DNA of 64,000 bases from contig WJMA01000015.1 in assembly GCA_014728175.1 (NCBI GenBank), positions 96,673 through 160,672 on the forward strand. Direction: 5' to 3'. The notes below the pieces were generated by a model, which ran no database searches, was not told the origin of the DNA, and saw nothing but the letters and a program-made list of their open reading frames with translations. The number at the start of each line of letters is the position of its first letter. The first letter of the stretch is position 1. The stretch comes from Candidatus Fermentibacterota bacterium. Lineage in GTDB: Bacteria; Fermentibacterota; Fermentibacteria; Fermentibacterales; JCC-6. The translations under genes were made by a program, and so were the position numbers. Below, one piece after another: positions 8,320-17,663 of the stretch.

Positions 8320-8797
8320 GCGTACCGCGTTGAGGATAGTTTTCGAACCCATAGGAGCCGTTCACACTCCCTACAGCGAAAAGGCTCCGCGCCAGCCGAT
8401 GGAGGACGACGAAAGCGGCGAGTTCCTGATAGAGTTGTTTCCCCTCTACAGGGGGGCCTTGCGGCTGATCGACCGGTTCAGGTACGTATACGTGCTCTTC
8501 TACATGGACAGGACCGGCTACAGGGGCAACGCGGCCCACCCCCCCGGCCTGAAAGGCGGGTCGGTCGGCCTTTTTGCCAGCCGCTCCCCCCACCGACCCA
8601 ACGCCATAGGCCTGGACGTGGCCAGGATAATCGAGGTGGTGGACGACCTTCGCCTTCGAACCTCCGGTCTCAGCGCTCTGGACGGTTCGCCCCTGCTGGA
8701 CCTCAAACCCTACACTCCCGGGGACGTAAAGCCCGACGCCAACCCGGGCTGGATCTCCGGCTACGACGAAACCTCCGGTCAGTCCAACCAAGAGTGA
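8306..8797 (+). CDS. trmO: tRNA (N6-threonylcarbamoyladenosine-N6)-methyltransferase TrmO
   Basis: SAM-dependent methyltransferase of the TrmO/YaeB (UPF0066) beta-barrel family that methylates t6A37 in threonine tRNAs. The 163-residue product has the family signature FASRSPHRPNAIGL and a later DLKPYTPGD motif, with the usual N-terminal FEPIGAVHTPY. It lacks the extra C-terminal domain of the E. coli protein. GTG start inside the preceding IIA gene. It converges on the symporter gene, with seven bases between the stops. Confidence 0.9.
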   Translation: MTRAERTALRIVFEPIGAVHTPYSEKAPRQPMEDDESGEFLIELFPLYRGALRLIDRFRYVYVLFYMDRTGYRGNAAHPPGLKGGSVGLFASRSPHRPNAIGLDVARIIEVVDDLRLRTSGLSALDGSPLLDLKPYTPGDVKPDANPGWISGYDETSGQSNQE

Positions 8798-8798
8798 T

Positions 8799-8847
8799 CC
8801 CGGCTCACCAAGCGGAGCGAGCTTGGCTTCCGAGTGGCGGGTTTTTT
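8799..8847 (+). terminator. Branched terminator after trmO
   Basis: Nested pairings CCCG/CGGG, CTC/GAG and CCAAGC/GCTTGG (loop GGAGCGA) followed directly by six T and, after GAG, another T6. It starts two bases after the trmO stop and lies inside the 3' end of the convergent symporter gene. Confidence 0.6.
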
Positions 8848-10175
8848 GAGTTTTTTGAAAAACGTCCCAGGGTGATGAGGAGCGCGGAGACCAGAAGGCC
8901 GTAAAGGACGGCCTGTTGGGCTCCGACGAGTTTGGCCGCCACTGCGGTGGCTCCCCCGCCCAGGAGCGAGGAGACCGCCCACGGCCCCTGGACCCTTCGC
9001 TTGTTGCACAGCCCGGCCAGAACCGGAAGGGGAGCTCCGGCGGCGAACACGGTGTAGGCCCACTTCAGAAGCTCTACTATGCCCGTGGAAAGCATGGCCA
9101 GGACGAGGCCGGCGGCCCCCAGCGCCCCTGCAGTCAGGCTGAAACGGATGCGGTGGGACAGCCGATTTTTTCCGCTTGGAAGCAAATCTACATCTACTAT
9201 GGTGGTCCCCGTGAGCAGCACGCTGTCCGCCGAGGACATCATCGCCGCCAGAAAGGCCAAAAAGGCAAGGGAAGCCAGCCAGGGGGACATGACCACCTCG
9301 ATTACGTCCGCCAGAAGACCGTCCCCGCCGGATTCCGGGAACAGGACTCTTCCTCCCAGTGCGATCACCGCCACCAGCGCCGCGGAGAATATCTTGACCG
9401 CCCCCGCGGCCACGGTTCCCCTCCTGGCCGTGGAGACGTCCCGGGCCGAGAGGATCTTGCCATACACGTCTCCGCCCACCAGGCCGGGCAGGCCGATCAT
9501 GGCCAGCAGACCGAACACGGCCGGCAGGTCGAGACCAGAGCCGGTGGGAAAGGCAAGGGATCCATCCGGCAGACCCGCCAGCCAGTCGGTACGCCGCAAT
9601 ACGGCCAGGGCGGGAAGTATCAGCCCGGCGCCCAGAACCAGAAGCAGCTGCAGCAGGTCGGTCCAGGCGACCGCGGTCTGGCCGCCCATAAGGGTATAGC
9701 AAAGGAAGATCAGGGCGGTTATCACCATGCAGACCGACTCGGGAAGAGAGGTTATCCCCCGCAGAAACGGCGCCGCCGCTCTCAGCAGCAGGGCGAACCA
9801 GGCCACCTCCGCCATCGCTACCAGGACGGCCACAGACAGCCTGAAACCGCCTCCGTATAGCCTGCCGCCGATCTGGGGGAGGGAGAGGCAGCCGGTGGCC
9901 CTGATCTTCCGGGCCAGCAGAAAGCCGCCGGTGATCAGGGCCAGACCCAGGGGGAGGTCCAGCCATACCCCGGACAGTCCGTGGCTGTGTACGAAGCTGG
10001 CCAGGGCGACGGTCGCGCTGCCCCCGATCGCGGTGGCCGAGAGGCTCACCGCGACTATGGGTGAGGAAAGTTTCCTTCCGGCCAGATAGGTCTGCTCCCG
10101 GCTGCGTACCGAGCCTCGGAAGAGGAATCCAATGCCGATCAGAACGGCGGCGTAGACGGCGAAGATGGCTGCCAA
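8805..10175 (-). CDS. Sodium:solute symporter family protein
   Basis: Polytopic inner-membrane protein of 456 residues with about 12-13 hydrophobic segments in the SSS/LeuT-fold pattern. Typical family stretches include an early YLAGRKLSSP, the motif GGQTAVAWTDLLQ in the middle, and FLAAMMSSADSVLL near the sodium site (two adjacent serines). The solute cannot be told from sequence. TTG start behind GGAAAGG. It is last in the minus-strand group radical SAM-AsnRS-PFOR-symporter, but a strong hairpin lies between it and the PFOR gene, so it may have its own transcript. Confidence 0.88.
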   Translation of the reverse strand: MAAIFAVYAAVLIGIGFLFRGSVRSREQTYLAGRKLSSPIVAVSLSATAIGGSATVALASFVHSHGLSGVWLDLPLGLALITGGFLLARKIRATGCLSLPQIGGRLYGGGFRLSVAVLVAMAEVAWFALLLRAAAPFLRGITSLPESVCMVITALIFLCYTLMGGQTAVAWTDLLQLLLVLGAGLILPALAVLRRTDWLAGLPDGSLAFPTGSGLDLPAVFGLLAMIGLPGLVGGDVYGKILSARDVSTARRGTVAAGAVKIFSAALVAVIALGGRVLFPESGGDGLLADVIEVVMSPWLASLAFLAFLAAMMSSADSVLLTGTTIVDVDLLPSGKNRLSHRIRFSLTAGALGAAGLVLAMLSTGIVELLKWAYTVFAAGAPLPVLAGLCNKRRVQGPWAVSSLLGGGATAVAAKLVGAQQAVLYGLLVSALLITLGRFSKNSKNPPLGSQARSAW

Positions 10176-10213
10176 CGGGGCCTTTCCTTTTGGTTCGGAA
10201 AACCGGCTACCTA

Positions 10214-10241
10214 AAGGGAGGCGGTTTGCACCGCCCCCCTT
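10214..10241 (-). terminator. Terminator after PFOR gene
   Basis: A twelve-pair stem with one mismatch (AAGGGAGGCGGT against ACCGCCCCCCTT) around the loop TTGC, sixteen bases after the PFOR stop. On the minus strand it ends in CCTTTA, so the T tract is short. Confidence 0.6.
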
Positions 10242-10256
10242 CGGTTCTGCCTTGGA

Positions 10257-13200
10257 CTAGTCTACGGTCCAGTCCATCTCGGCCATCTGCTGGTACAGCT
10301 TGAACCGCCTGGAAACCTCCTCCTGGGCCCGTGCCAGGAGTTCCTTGGCCCGCTCGGGTTTGCTGAGGGTAAGGGTCTTGAAGCGGTTCTCTTTGTAGGC
10401 GTACTCCTCGAAGGGAATCGAGGGAGCCTTGCTGTCCAGCTGCAGGGGATTCTCACCCTGCTCTATCCTGCGCGGATCGAACCTTATGAGGGGCCAGTAA
10501 CCGGACTTGACCGCCCGCTTCTGCTCGTCGTGGCCCCTGGTCATGTCGATTCCGTGGGCTATGCAGTGCGAGTAGGCGATAACCAGGCTGGCGCCGGGGT
10601 AGCTCTCCGCCTCCACGAACGCCTTGACTGCCTGGTTGAAGTTGGCGCCTATGGCCACCCGGGCCACGTATATGTTGCCGTAGGTCATGGCCAGCATGGC
10701 CAGATCCTTCTTGGGTGCCGGCTTGCCCGAGGCGGCGAACTTGGCCACCGCTCCCAGCGGGGTGGCCTTGGAGCACTGGCCGCCGGTGTTGGAATAGACC
10801 TCGGTATCCAGCACCAGGGCGTTGACGTCCCTTCCCTGAGCCAGCACGTGGTCCAGGCCGCCGTAACCTATGTCGTAGGCCCAGCCGTCGCCTCCGAAGA
10901 TCCACACGCTGCGCTTCACGAAGTAGTCGGCCACGCTCTCCAGATGTCTGGCCTCCGGCTGGTCTATTCCCTTCAGCTTCTTCATCAGCCGGGCCACATT
11001 CTTTCTCTGCTCGGCGACCTCTGCCTCGGTGTTCTGGCTGTTCGAGAGCAGGGCGTCGACCAGGTCCTTGCCCACCTGATCGGCCAGCTTGTGCAGAAGC
11101 TCCACCGCGTACTCGGTGTGCTTGTCCGCGGTCAGCCGGAAGCCGTAGCCGAACTCCGCAGCATCCTCGAACAGGCTGTTGTTCCAGGCCGGGCCCCTGC
11201 CCTCGGCGTTGGTGCAGTAGGGGGTTGTGGGCAGGTTGCCGCCGTATATGGAGCTGCAGCCGGTGGCGTTTGCTATCACCGCCCGGTCCCCGAACAGCTG
11301 GCTGACCAGCTTTACGTAAGGGGTCTCACCGCAGCCGGCGCAGGCCCCGGAGAACTCGAACAGCGGCTTCATCAACTGTGAGTCCTTCACCCGGGAGGGC
11401 TTGAGGTCCGTCCGGTCGTAGTCCGGAAGGGTAAGGAAGAACTCGAAGTTCTCCCGTTCCCTCTCCCGAAGCGGAGGCTGGTACTCCATGTTTATGGCCT
11501 TTTTGCCTTCCTCCTCCTTGTTCTTGGCCGGGCAGGAGTGGAAGCAGGTCCTGCAGCCCGTGCAGTCCTCGGGGGCCACCTGGACCGAGAACTTCATTCC
11601 CTCGAACTGGGGCCCTTTGGCGTCGATGCTCTGGAAACTTTCCGGCGCGTCCTCCAGGCATTCCGGGTCGTAGATCTTCATCCGGATCGCCGCATGGGGG
11701 CAGACCAGAGCACAGATGCCGCACTGGATGCATACCTCTGGGTCCCAGACCGGGATCTCCTGGGCCACGTTCCGCTTCTCCCATTTGGTGGTTCCCAGGG
11801 GGAAGGAGCCGTCGGCCGGCATGTCGGAGACCGGTACGTCGTCGCCCTCCCGCCTTATAATCTTGGCGGTCAACTTTTTAACGAACTCAGGAGCCTCGTC
11901 TGGTACGGTGGAAGGCATGGAGAAGTCGCTGGTGATCTCCTTGGGGTACTCCACCTTGTGCAGGTTGGCCAGAGCCATGTCCACGGCGTTGAAGTTCTTC
12001 TGAACTACGTCCTCGCCCTTGCTGCCGTACGTCTTGCGTATCGCGCCCTTGATCTTCTCAATGGCCTCGTCCTTGGGCAGTATCCCCGAGATAGCGAAGA
12101 AGCAGGTCTGCATTATGGTGTTGATGCGTACGCCCATCTCGGCCTCTTTGGCCACCGCGTAGGCGTCTATCACGTAGAAGTCGATGTTCTTGTCCACCAT
12201 TACCTGCTGCGCCTCCCGCGGAAGGCTGTCGTAGGCGTCGTCGGGCCCGTAGGGAGTGTTGAGCAGGAAGGTGCTGCCTTCCTTGGCGTAGCTCTGGAGG
12301 ATGTTGTACTTCTCCATGAAGATGTTCTGGTGCACGCCTATGAAGTCGGCGTCGGATACCAGACAGGTGAGCTTGATCGGATCGGGGCCGAACCTCAGGT
12401 GGCTGACCGTTACCGCGCCGGCCTTCTTGGAGTCGTACTGGAAGTAGCCCTGAGCGTAGTTGTCGGTCTCCTCACCGATTATCTTGATGCTGTTCTTGTT
12501 CGCGCCCACCGTTCCGTCCGACCCCAGACCGAAGAACACCGCCTGGTGGATACCCGGGTTCTCCAGACAGAAGTCGCGGTCGTAGGGAAGCGAGGTGTTG
12601 GTTACGTCCTCCTCTATGCCTACGGTGAAGTGCTTCTTGGGAACCTCCCGGGCCATGTTGTCCAGCACGCCCTTGACCATGCCCGGGGTGTACTCCTTGC
12701 TGGACAGACCGTAGCGGCCGCCGACGACCTTTATGTCGCGGCCGGTCTCCACGAAGGCGTCGACTGTGTCCAGGTACAAGGGCTCCCCGGGGCTGCCCAC
12801 CTCCTTGGTCCGGTCCAGCGCGGCCACCACGGCCACGTTCTCCGGAAAGGCCTGGGAGAAGGCCTCCATGTCGAAGGGCCTGTACAACCTGACCTTGACC
12901 AGGCCGACCTTCTCGCCCTGCTCGGCCAGAGTCTCCACGGTGGTGTGGGCCACCTCGGCTCCGGAGGCCATCTGTACGATGACCCTCTCCGGCTCGGGGT
13001 GCCCGACGTAGTCGAACAGGTGGTACTTCCTTCCGGTGAGCTCACCGAACAGGTCCATCCTCTCCTGAACTATCTCCGGGGCAGCTACGTAATAGGGATT
13101 CACGGTCTCCCGGCCCTGGAAGTAGACGTCCGGGTTCTGGCTGGTCCCCCTGACTACGGGGCAGTTGGGGTTGAGGCCGCGGTCCCGGGCGGCGAGAACG

Positions 13201-13796
13201 GCCTCGTCGTCTATCATCTGCCGCAGCACATCCTCCTCCACCAGCTCTATTTTCTGGATCTCGTGGCTGCTGCGAAAGCCGTCGAAGAAGTGCACGAAGG
13301 GCAGCCTGGTCTTGACGGCGGAGGCGTGGGCGATCACGGCCATGTCCATTACCTCCTGAATGGAGCTGCTGGGCAGCAGCGCGAAGCCGGTGTTCCTTAC
13401 CGCCATCACGTCACTGTGGTCGCCGAAGATGGAGAGCGCCTGGCAGGCCAGGCTTCGGGCCGATACGTGGAACACGCCGGGGGTGAGCTCGGCCGCTATC
13501 TTGTACATCGATGGTATCATCAGCATAAGGCCCTGCGATGCGGTGAAGGTGGTGGTCAGGGCGCCGGTCTGAAGAGCTCCGTGGACCGACGCTGAGGCTC
13601 CGCCCTCGCTCTGCATCTCCTGCACCAATGGTATAGTGCCCCAGATGTTGGTCTTGCCCTCCGAGGACCACTGGTCTGCATGCTCGCCCATGGGGCTGGA
13701 TGGCGTTATGGGATAGATGGCGATTACCTCGCTCAGCTTGTGGGCCATGCGGGCCGCCGCTTCGTTTCCGTCGATGGTTATCATCTTCTTGGCCAT
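10257..13796 (-). CDS. nifJ: Pyruvate:ferredoxin (flavodoxin) oxidoreductase
   Basis: Single-chain PFOR, 1179 residues, the full domain set: it decarboxylates pyruvate to acetyl-CoA and CO2 and reduces ferredoxin. The N-terminal domain starts with an IAIYPITPSSPMGEHAD motif. Two ferredoxin-type clusters sit near residues 689 (CIQCGICALVCP) and 745 (CTGCRTCFHSCP), and a proximal cluster region includes CAGCGE. The TPP-binding GDGWAYDIGYGGLDH is near 967, followed by SNTGGQCSKATPLGA. This marks an anaerobic, fermentative metabolism. It lies 77 bases downstream of the AsnRS gene and is followed by a hairpin terminator. Confidence 0.97.
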   Translation of the reverse strand: MAKKMITIDGNEAAARMAHKLSEVIAIYPITPSSPMGEHADQWSSEGKTNIWGTIPLVQEMQSEGGASASVHGALQTGALTTTFTASQGLMLMIPSMYKIAAELTPGVFHVSARSLACQALSIFGDHSDVMAVRNTGFALLPSSSIQEVMDMAVIAHASAVKTRLPFVHFFDGFRSSHEIQKIELVEEDVLRQMIDDEAVLAARDRGLNPNCPVVRGTSQNPDVYFQGRETVNPYYVAAPEIVQERMDLFGELTGRKYHLFDYVGHPEPERVIVQMASGAEVAHTTVETLAEQGEKVGLVKVRLYRPFDMEAFSQAFPENVAVVAALDRTKEVGSPGEPLYLDTVDAFVETGRDIKVVGGRYGLSSKEYTPGMVKGVLDNMAREVPKKHFTVGIEEDVTNTSLPYDRDFCLENPGIHQAVFFGLGSDGTVGANKNSIKIIGEETDNYAQGYFQYDSKKAGAVTVSHLRFGPDPIKLTCLVSDADFIGVHQNIFMEKYNILQSYAKEGSTFLLNTPYGPDDAYDSLPREAQQVMVDKNIDFYVIDAYAVAKEAEMGVRINTIMQTCFFAISGILPKDEAIEKIKGAIRKTYGSKGEDVVQKNFNAVDMALANLHKVEYPKEITSDFSMPSTVPDEAPEFVKKLTAKIIRREGDDVPVSDMPADGSFPLGTTKWEKRNVAQEIPVWDPEVCIQCGICALVCPHAAIRMKIYDPECLEDAPESFQSIDAKGPQFEGMKFSVQVAPEDCTGCRTCFHSCPAKNKEEEGKKAINMEYQPPLRERERENFEFFLTLPDYDRTDLKPSRVKDSQLMKPLFEFSGACAGCGETPYVKLVSQLFGDRAVIANATGCSSIYGGNLPTTPYCTNAEGRGPAWNNSLFEDAAEFGYGFRLTADKHTEYAVELLHKLADQVGKDLVDALLSNSQNTEAEVAEQRKNVARLMKKLKGIDQPEARHLESVADYFVKRSVWIFGGDGWAYDIGYGGLDHVLAQGRDVNALVLDTEVYSNTGGQCSKATPLGAVAKFAASGKPAPKKDLAMLAMTYGNIYVARVAIGANFNQAVKAFVEAESYPGASLVIAYSHCIAHGIDMTRGHDEQKRAVKSGYWPLIRFDPRRIEQGENPLQLDSKAPSIPFEEYAYKENRFKTLTLSKPERAKELLARAQEEVSRRFKLYQQMAEMDWTVD

Positions 13797-13872
13797 GTGT
13801 TTCGCTCCGTCTCCTTCTCGATGTGCGATCTACGGTCGCGAAAGGCCCGGCCGGTCTTTCGGAGACCTGTCT

Positions 13873-15258
13873 TTACACCATTCTCCCCAGCGTTCTGGGG
13901 AAGGGGATCACGTCCCTAATGTTGTCGATACCTGTGAGGTACATCAGCAATCGCTCGAACCCCAGACCGAAGCCCGAGTGGGGTGCGGTTCCCCAGCGTC
14001 GGGTCTCAACGTACCAACGGTAGTCCTCTCGGTCAATTCCCATACTCTCGATTCGCTCCTGCAGGAGGTCCAGTCTTTCCTCGCGTTGGCTGCCGCCCAC
14101 GATCTCCCCCACCTCGGGAAACAGAAGATCCGTGCAAGCGGCGGTTTTCCCATCGTCGTTCAACCTCATGTAGAACGGTTTGGCCTGGGCGGGGTAATCC
14201 GTAACGAATACCGGGCCGCCGTAGACCTCCCCGGCCAGGTAGCGCTCGTGCTCCGAGGAGAAACCGCCGCCCCACCGGGGTCGGGTCTCGAAGCGGTTGG
14301 AGGCCTCCGTAAGCCTCTCCACGGCCTCGGTGTAACTTGCCCGGACGAAGGGCTCCTCGGTGAGCATCCTGTACCTATCCCGGACGTCAGCGTCCACCCG
14401 CTCGTCCAGGAAGGCAATCTCGTCCCGGCAGCGATCCAGCATGTAAGAGGCAATAAAGCCAATGAACTGCTCGATGAGCTCCATGCTGTCAGAAAGATCG
14501 TAGAAGGCCATCTCCGGCTCTATCATCCAGAACTCCGAGGCGTGCCACCGGGTGTCGGAGGGATCCGCCCTGAACGTGGGCCCGAAGGTGTATACCTTTC
14601 CCAGGGCCAGGGCCAGGGGCTCGGTCTCCAGCTGGACGCTGACCGACAGGAAGGCCTTTCGCCGGAAGTAGTCCTGCTCGTAGTCCACCTCTCCGTCACG
14701 TTTCGGGACCGCATCTAGCGGCAGGGAGGTCACCTGGAAGGTCTCGCCGGCTCCCTCGGCGTCGCTGGCGGTTATAAGGGGAGGATGAACGTAGAAGAAT
14801 CCCCTCTCATCGAAGAACCTGTGTATGGCAATGCTCAGATGATGCCTCATCCTGAAGACCGCCCCGAAGATGCCCGAGCGAAGGCGAAGGTGGGGGATGG
14901 TCCTCAGGAACTCCATGGTGTGCTTCTTCTTCTGCAGCGGGTAATCTTCCGGAGCCGGCCCGATTATTTCCAACTCCTCGGCATGGACCTCCCGAGGCTG
15001 CTCCCGCCCCGGGGATTCCACCACGGTTCCGCAGACCCGCACCGCGGCGCCGGTGGCCAATCCCTTGAGCGAGTCGTCGTCGAAGCTCTTTCTGTTCAGG
15101 ACCACCTGCAGGTTCTCCTGGCAGGAGCCGTCGCTGATCGAGGCGAAGGCGACGTTCTTGCCCATCCTGGCCGTCCTCACCCATCCGTAGACGGTTACGT
15201 CGCTTCCGATCCCGCTTTCGTTGAGAACGTCGCGAATGTCGTCGTGGGGTATCATCAC
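13873..15258 (-). CDS. asnS: Asparaginyl-tRNA synthetase
   Basis: Class IIb aminoacyl-tRNA synthetase of 461 residues. An N-terminal OB-fold (VTVYGWVRTARMGKNVAF) is followed by the catalytic core with motif 2 (TFRADPSDTRWHASEFWMIE) and motif 3 (GFGLGFERLLMYLTG). The ending GIDNIRDVIPFPRT favours AsnRS over AspRS. Its presence suggests direct Asn charging rather than only the amidotransferase route. It lies 52 bases downstream of the radical SAM gene on the same strand. Confidence 0.95.
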   Translation of the reverse strand: MMIPHDDIRDVLNESGIGSDVTVYGWVRTARMGKNVAFASISDGSCQENLQVVLNRKSFDDDSLKGLATGAAVRVCGTVVESPGREQPREVHAEELEIIGPAPEDYPLQKKKHTMEFLRTIPHLRLRSGIFGAVFRMRHHLSIAIHRFFDERGFFYVHPPLITASDAEGAGETFQVTSLPLDAVPKRDGEVDYEQDYFRRKAFLSVSVQLETEPLALALGKVYTFGPTFRADPSDTRWHASEFWMIEPEMAFYDLSDSMELIEQFIGFIASYMLDRCRDEIAFLDERVDADVRDRYRMLTEEPFVRASYTEAVERLTEASNRFETRPRWGGGFSSEHERYLAGEVYGGPVFVTDYPAQAKPFYMRLNDDGKTAACTDLLFPEVGEIVGGSQREERLDLLQERIESMGIDREDYRWYVETRRWGTAPHSGFGLGFERLLMYLTGIDNIRDVIPFPRTLGRMV

Positions 15259-15310
15259 GAGCCTCCCGGCTTGGTATGGGTTGGAACCTATGAATCTAAG
15301 AAAAGCCGGC

Positions 15311-16291
15311 CTATCTGACCAGAGAACCGCCGGGGGTGAGATCGGACCGTAAGATGGCCCGCAGCTCCTCTATGCTGTATCCCAGAAGCCGGCCCTGCCA
15401 GGTGTCCCTCTCTTCCAGGACGCTTCTTATCCTGCCCAGGGCCAGTTGCTTGTGAAGCGACCAGTCGGGGGCCAGAGTCATCTCCGGGGGGGCCTCTCCG
15501 GTCAGCCTCTCCACTATCACGTCCGGCTCCAGCCTCTCCAGGAACTCGGCCACCAGTGCGGCGTAGTGCTCCAGGCTGATCATCTCGAACAGGCCTTCCC
15601 GGTAATGCCTGGCCAGGGGGGTGCCCTCCACTACGTGCAGATTGTGGATCTTCACCCCGTCGGTGCGGGTCTTGTTCAAAAGCTCGGCCGTGGCCCAGAC
15701 GTCGTCCTCGCTTTCCCCTGGGTATCCCAGTATCACGTGCGCCGACGTCAGGACCGGAAGCTCTCCCAGCGTCTTGAGCGCTTCCTCCGCCTCCGCCGCG
15801 GTGTGCCCGCGGTTCATGCTGCGCAGGATTCCGTCGCTGGCGCTCTGCACGCCCACCTCCACCCACAGCATCGTTTTCTGCCCAAGCCGCCCGAACAGCG
15901 AAAGGATCTCCGAAGGAAGGCAGTCCGGACGGGTGCACAGCGCCAACCCCACCACTCCCGGATACTCCAATGCCTCCTCACATATCTTCTCCAACTCGTC
16001 CACCCGCCCGTGCGTGGTGGTCTGATCCTGCAGGTAGGCTATGTACCGGTGGGCCTTGAAGCGCTCCGACACGTACTCGGTGCCCTTCCGCAGCTGCTCG
16101 GTGACCGAGTCGCTGCTGTCGTAGCTTTTGGGCAGGCTGCTGCGGGGGTTGCAGAAGACGCAGCCGGCGGTGTCGATCGAGCCGTCGCGGTTGGGGCAAC
16201 CGAAGCCGCCGCATACGCCGACCTTGTGTACGCGGTGGCCGAACCGCTTTCTCAAGAAGCCGTTGAGGTTGCGGTAGCGGGCAACCTCCAT
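15311..16291 (-). CDS. Radical SAM protein, TIGR01212/YhcC family
   Basis: 326-residue radical SAM protein of the Elp3-related YhcC group. The cysteine arrangement CGGFGCPNRDG then GCVFCNP gives the expanded cluster motif of this family, and the middle contains WVEVGVQSASD and HVILGYPGE. Substrate unknown. The ATG at 16291 follows GGAAGGGG and starts with the conserved RYRNLNGFLRKRFG; an earlier in-frame start at 16360 would overlap the divergent gene. Only 41 bases separate it from the start of the N-acetyltransferase gene. Confidence 0.88.
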   Translation of the reverse strand: MEVARYRNLNGFLRKRFGHRVHKVGVCGGFGCPNRDGSIDTAGCVFCNPRSSLPKSYDSSDSVTEQLRKGTEYVSERFKAHRYIAYLQDQTTTHGRVDELEKICEEALEYPGVVGLALCTRPDCLPSEILSLFGRLGQKTMLWVEVGVQSASDGILRSMNRGHTAAEAEEALKTLGELPVLTSAHVILGYPGESEDDVWATAELLNKTRTDGVKIHNLHVVEGTPLARHYREGLFEMISLEHYAALVAEFLERLEPDVIVERLTGEAPPEMTLAPDWSLHKQLALGRIRSVLEERDTWQGRLLGYSIEELRAILRSDLTPGGSLVR

Positions 16292-16332
16292 TAGAATCCC
16301 CTTCCACCATCGTTTACGGAGGTGATCGCGCG

Positions 16333-17130
16333 GTGTCAGGTCAGGGATATCCCGAAGCAACCTCCGTCTTCCTAGATCATTATGCCATTCGGCCGTCTCG
16401 GCCAGGGATGGACCAGCTGGACCTGTTGGGACATGAGTTTTCCCGCATTCCCTGGGAGAACCTTACCAAGTACCTGCGCAAGCTGGAGGTCCCTCCCGGC
16501 AGGGAGCGCATGAGGGGGCCGCTGGAGGTTTTCGAGGACCATGCACGGCTGGGAACCGGCGGGACGTGCTTCTCGCTCACCGAGGCCCTGGGTAGCACCC
16601 TGAGGGACCTCGGCTTCCGCTGCCGGGTGGCCATGGCCGACATGAGCCACGGCCGCGACATCCACTGCGTTCTTCTGGTAAGAATGGAGGAAGGGCTGTT
16701 CGTGATAGATCCCGGTTACCTGGTTCCCGTACCTGTGGAGCTGCGGCGGGACCGTCGTACAGGCGCCAACGCCTTCGGAAGGCGCTACGAGTACGATCCG
16801 GTCGAGGGGGGATGGAACATGTACACCACCGAGGCCGGTGTCAGGACCTGGCGCTACCTCCTCAAGTCCCGGCCGGTGGACGGCGCCGAGTTCGAGAGGC
16901 ATTGGCTCCGCAGCTTCGAGGCCACTTCTATGAACGGACTGCACATAAACCGTCTGGATTCCCGGGGAAGGTCCTACGTGCACAACCACAAGATGCGGCT
17001 GGTGGACGTCTCCGGAAGGTCGTCCAACCACAACCTCAGGGAAGGGTACCCAGTTAGGGTGAGCGCGATGTTCGGCATAGACGAGGAGGTCGCCTCCAGG
17101 GCCTGGGACCGCCTGCAGGAGAGCGTCTGA
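16333..17130 (+). CDS. Arylamine N-acetyltransferase family protein
   Basis: Cysteine acyltransferase of the NAT fold, 265 residues. The Cys-His-Asp triad is visible: C79 in GTGGTCFSLTEAL, H111 in GRDIHCVLL and D126 in FVIDPGY. The N-terminal FSRIPWENL is also typical of NATs. Bona fide members transfer acetyl from acetyl-CoA to arylamines, but bacterial relatives also act in polyketide and other amide-forming reactions, so the substrate is open. The GTG start is well supported by GGAGGTGATC six bases upstream. The stop overlaps the next ATG (TGATG). Confidence 0.85.
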   Translation: MSGQGYPEATSVFLDHYAIRPSRPGMDQLDLLGHEFSRIPWENLTKYLRKLEVPPGRERMRGPLEVFEDHARLGTGGTCFSLTEALGSTLRDLGFRCRVAMADMSHGRDIHCVLLVRMEEGLFVIDPGYLVPVPVELRRDRRTGANAFGRRYEYDPVEGGWNMYTTEAGVRTWRYLLKSRPVDGAEFERHWLRSFEATSMNGLHINRLDSRGRSYVHNHKMRLVDVSGRSSNHNLREGYPVRVSAMFGIDEEVASRAWDRLQESV

Positions 17131-17663
17131 TGGCCCGCCCGGGAATAGTGGAGCCGGCGATGGTTCTGGTGAGCATGATACACCGATCGGACGAGGCCCT
17201 GAAACGGGCGGCGGCCGAGTTGGAAGAGATCTTCGGCAGCCCAGAGCTGCGAAGCGAACCCTACCGCTTCGACATGTCGCCCTACTACGAGGACGAGATG
17301 GGAACCGGCCTGCAGCGGCTCTGGCTGGCCTTCGGCCGCCTGGTGGACCCGGCCCGTCTCCCCGATTGGAAGCTCTCCTGCCACCGGCTGGAGGAGCGGC
17401 TGTCGACCGACGGCAAAAGAACCGTGAACCTGGATCCCGGCTACATGGACCTGGGCAAGCTGGTTCTGGCGTCGTTCAAGCCGGCGCCGGAGAAGATCTA
17501 CATGGGCGACGGGGTCTGGGCCCACACCTGCCTGCTCTACGGTCATGGCCGCTTCACCGCGCCCGAGCACAGCTTCCCGGACTTCGCCGACGGAAGGTTC
17601 GACGGATTCCTGACCGAAGTACGAAGGGTTTATCGAAGGCTGCTGGCCGAAGAAAAGGGCTAG
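17130..17663 (+). CDS. DUF4416 family protein
   Basis: 177-residue cytoplasmic protein matching DUF4416 in length and in its conserved stretches: FDMSPYYEDEMG near residue 50, RTVNLDPGYMDLGKLVLAS in the middle, and KIYMGDGVWAH. The function is not established; the conserved DPGY and polar residues suggest an enzyme, but no reaction is known to me. It is translationally coupled to the NAT-like gene. Directly after its stop begins the IS91-like transposase remnant, so the insertion landed at or very near its 3' end; the C-terminus looks intact. Confidence 0.8.
   Translation: MARPGIVEPAMVLVSMIHRSDEALKRAAAELEEIFGSPELRSEPYRFDMSPYYEDEMGTGLQRLWLAFGRLVDPARLPDWKLSCHRLEERLSTDGKRTVNLDPGYMDLGKLVLASFKPAPEKIYMGDGVWAHTCLLYGHGRFTAPEHSFPDFADGRFDGFLTEVRRVYRRLLAEEKG

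Noticed and set aside
11538..13595. Very long open frame opposite the PFOR gene
   Set aside because: It is a GC-rich shadow of a conserved gene, with low-complexity His/Val/Gly composition and no recognisable domain or ribosome binding site.
17130..17663. DUF4416 gene as truncated by the transposon
   Set aside because: Its length and C-terminus agree with the family; the remnant begins just after its stop.
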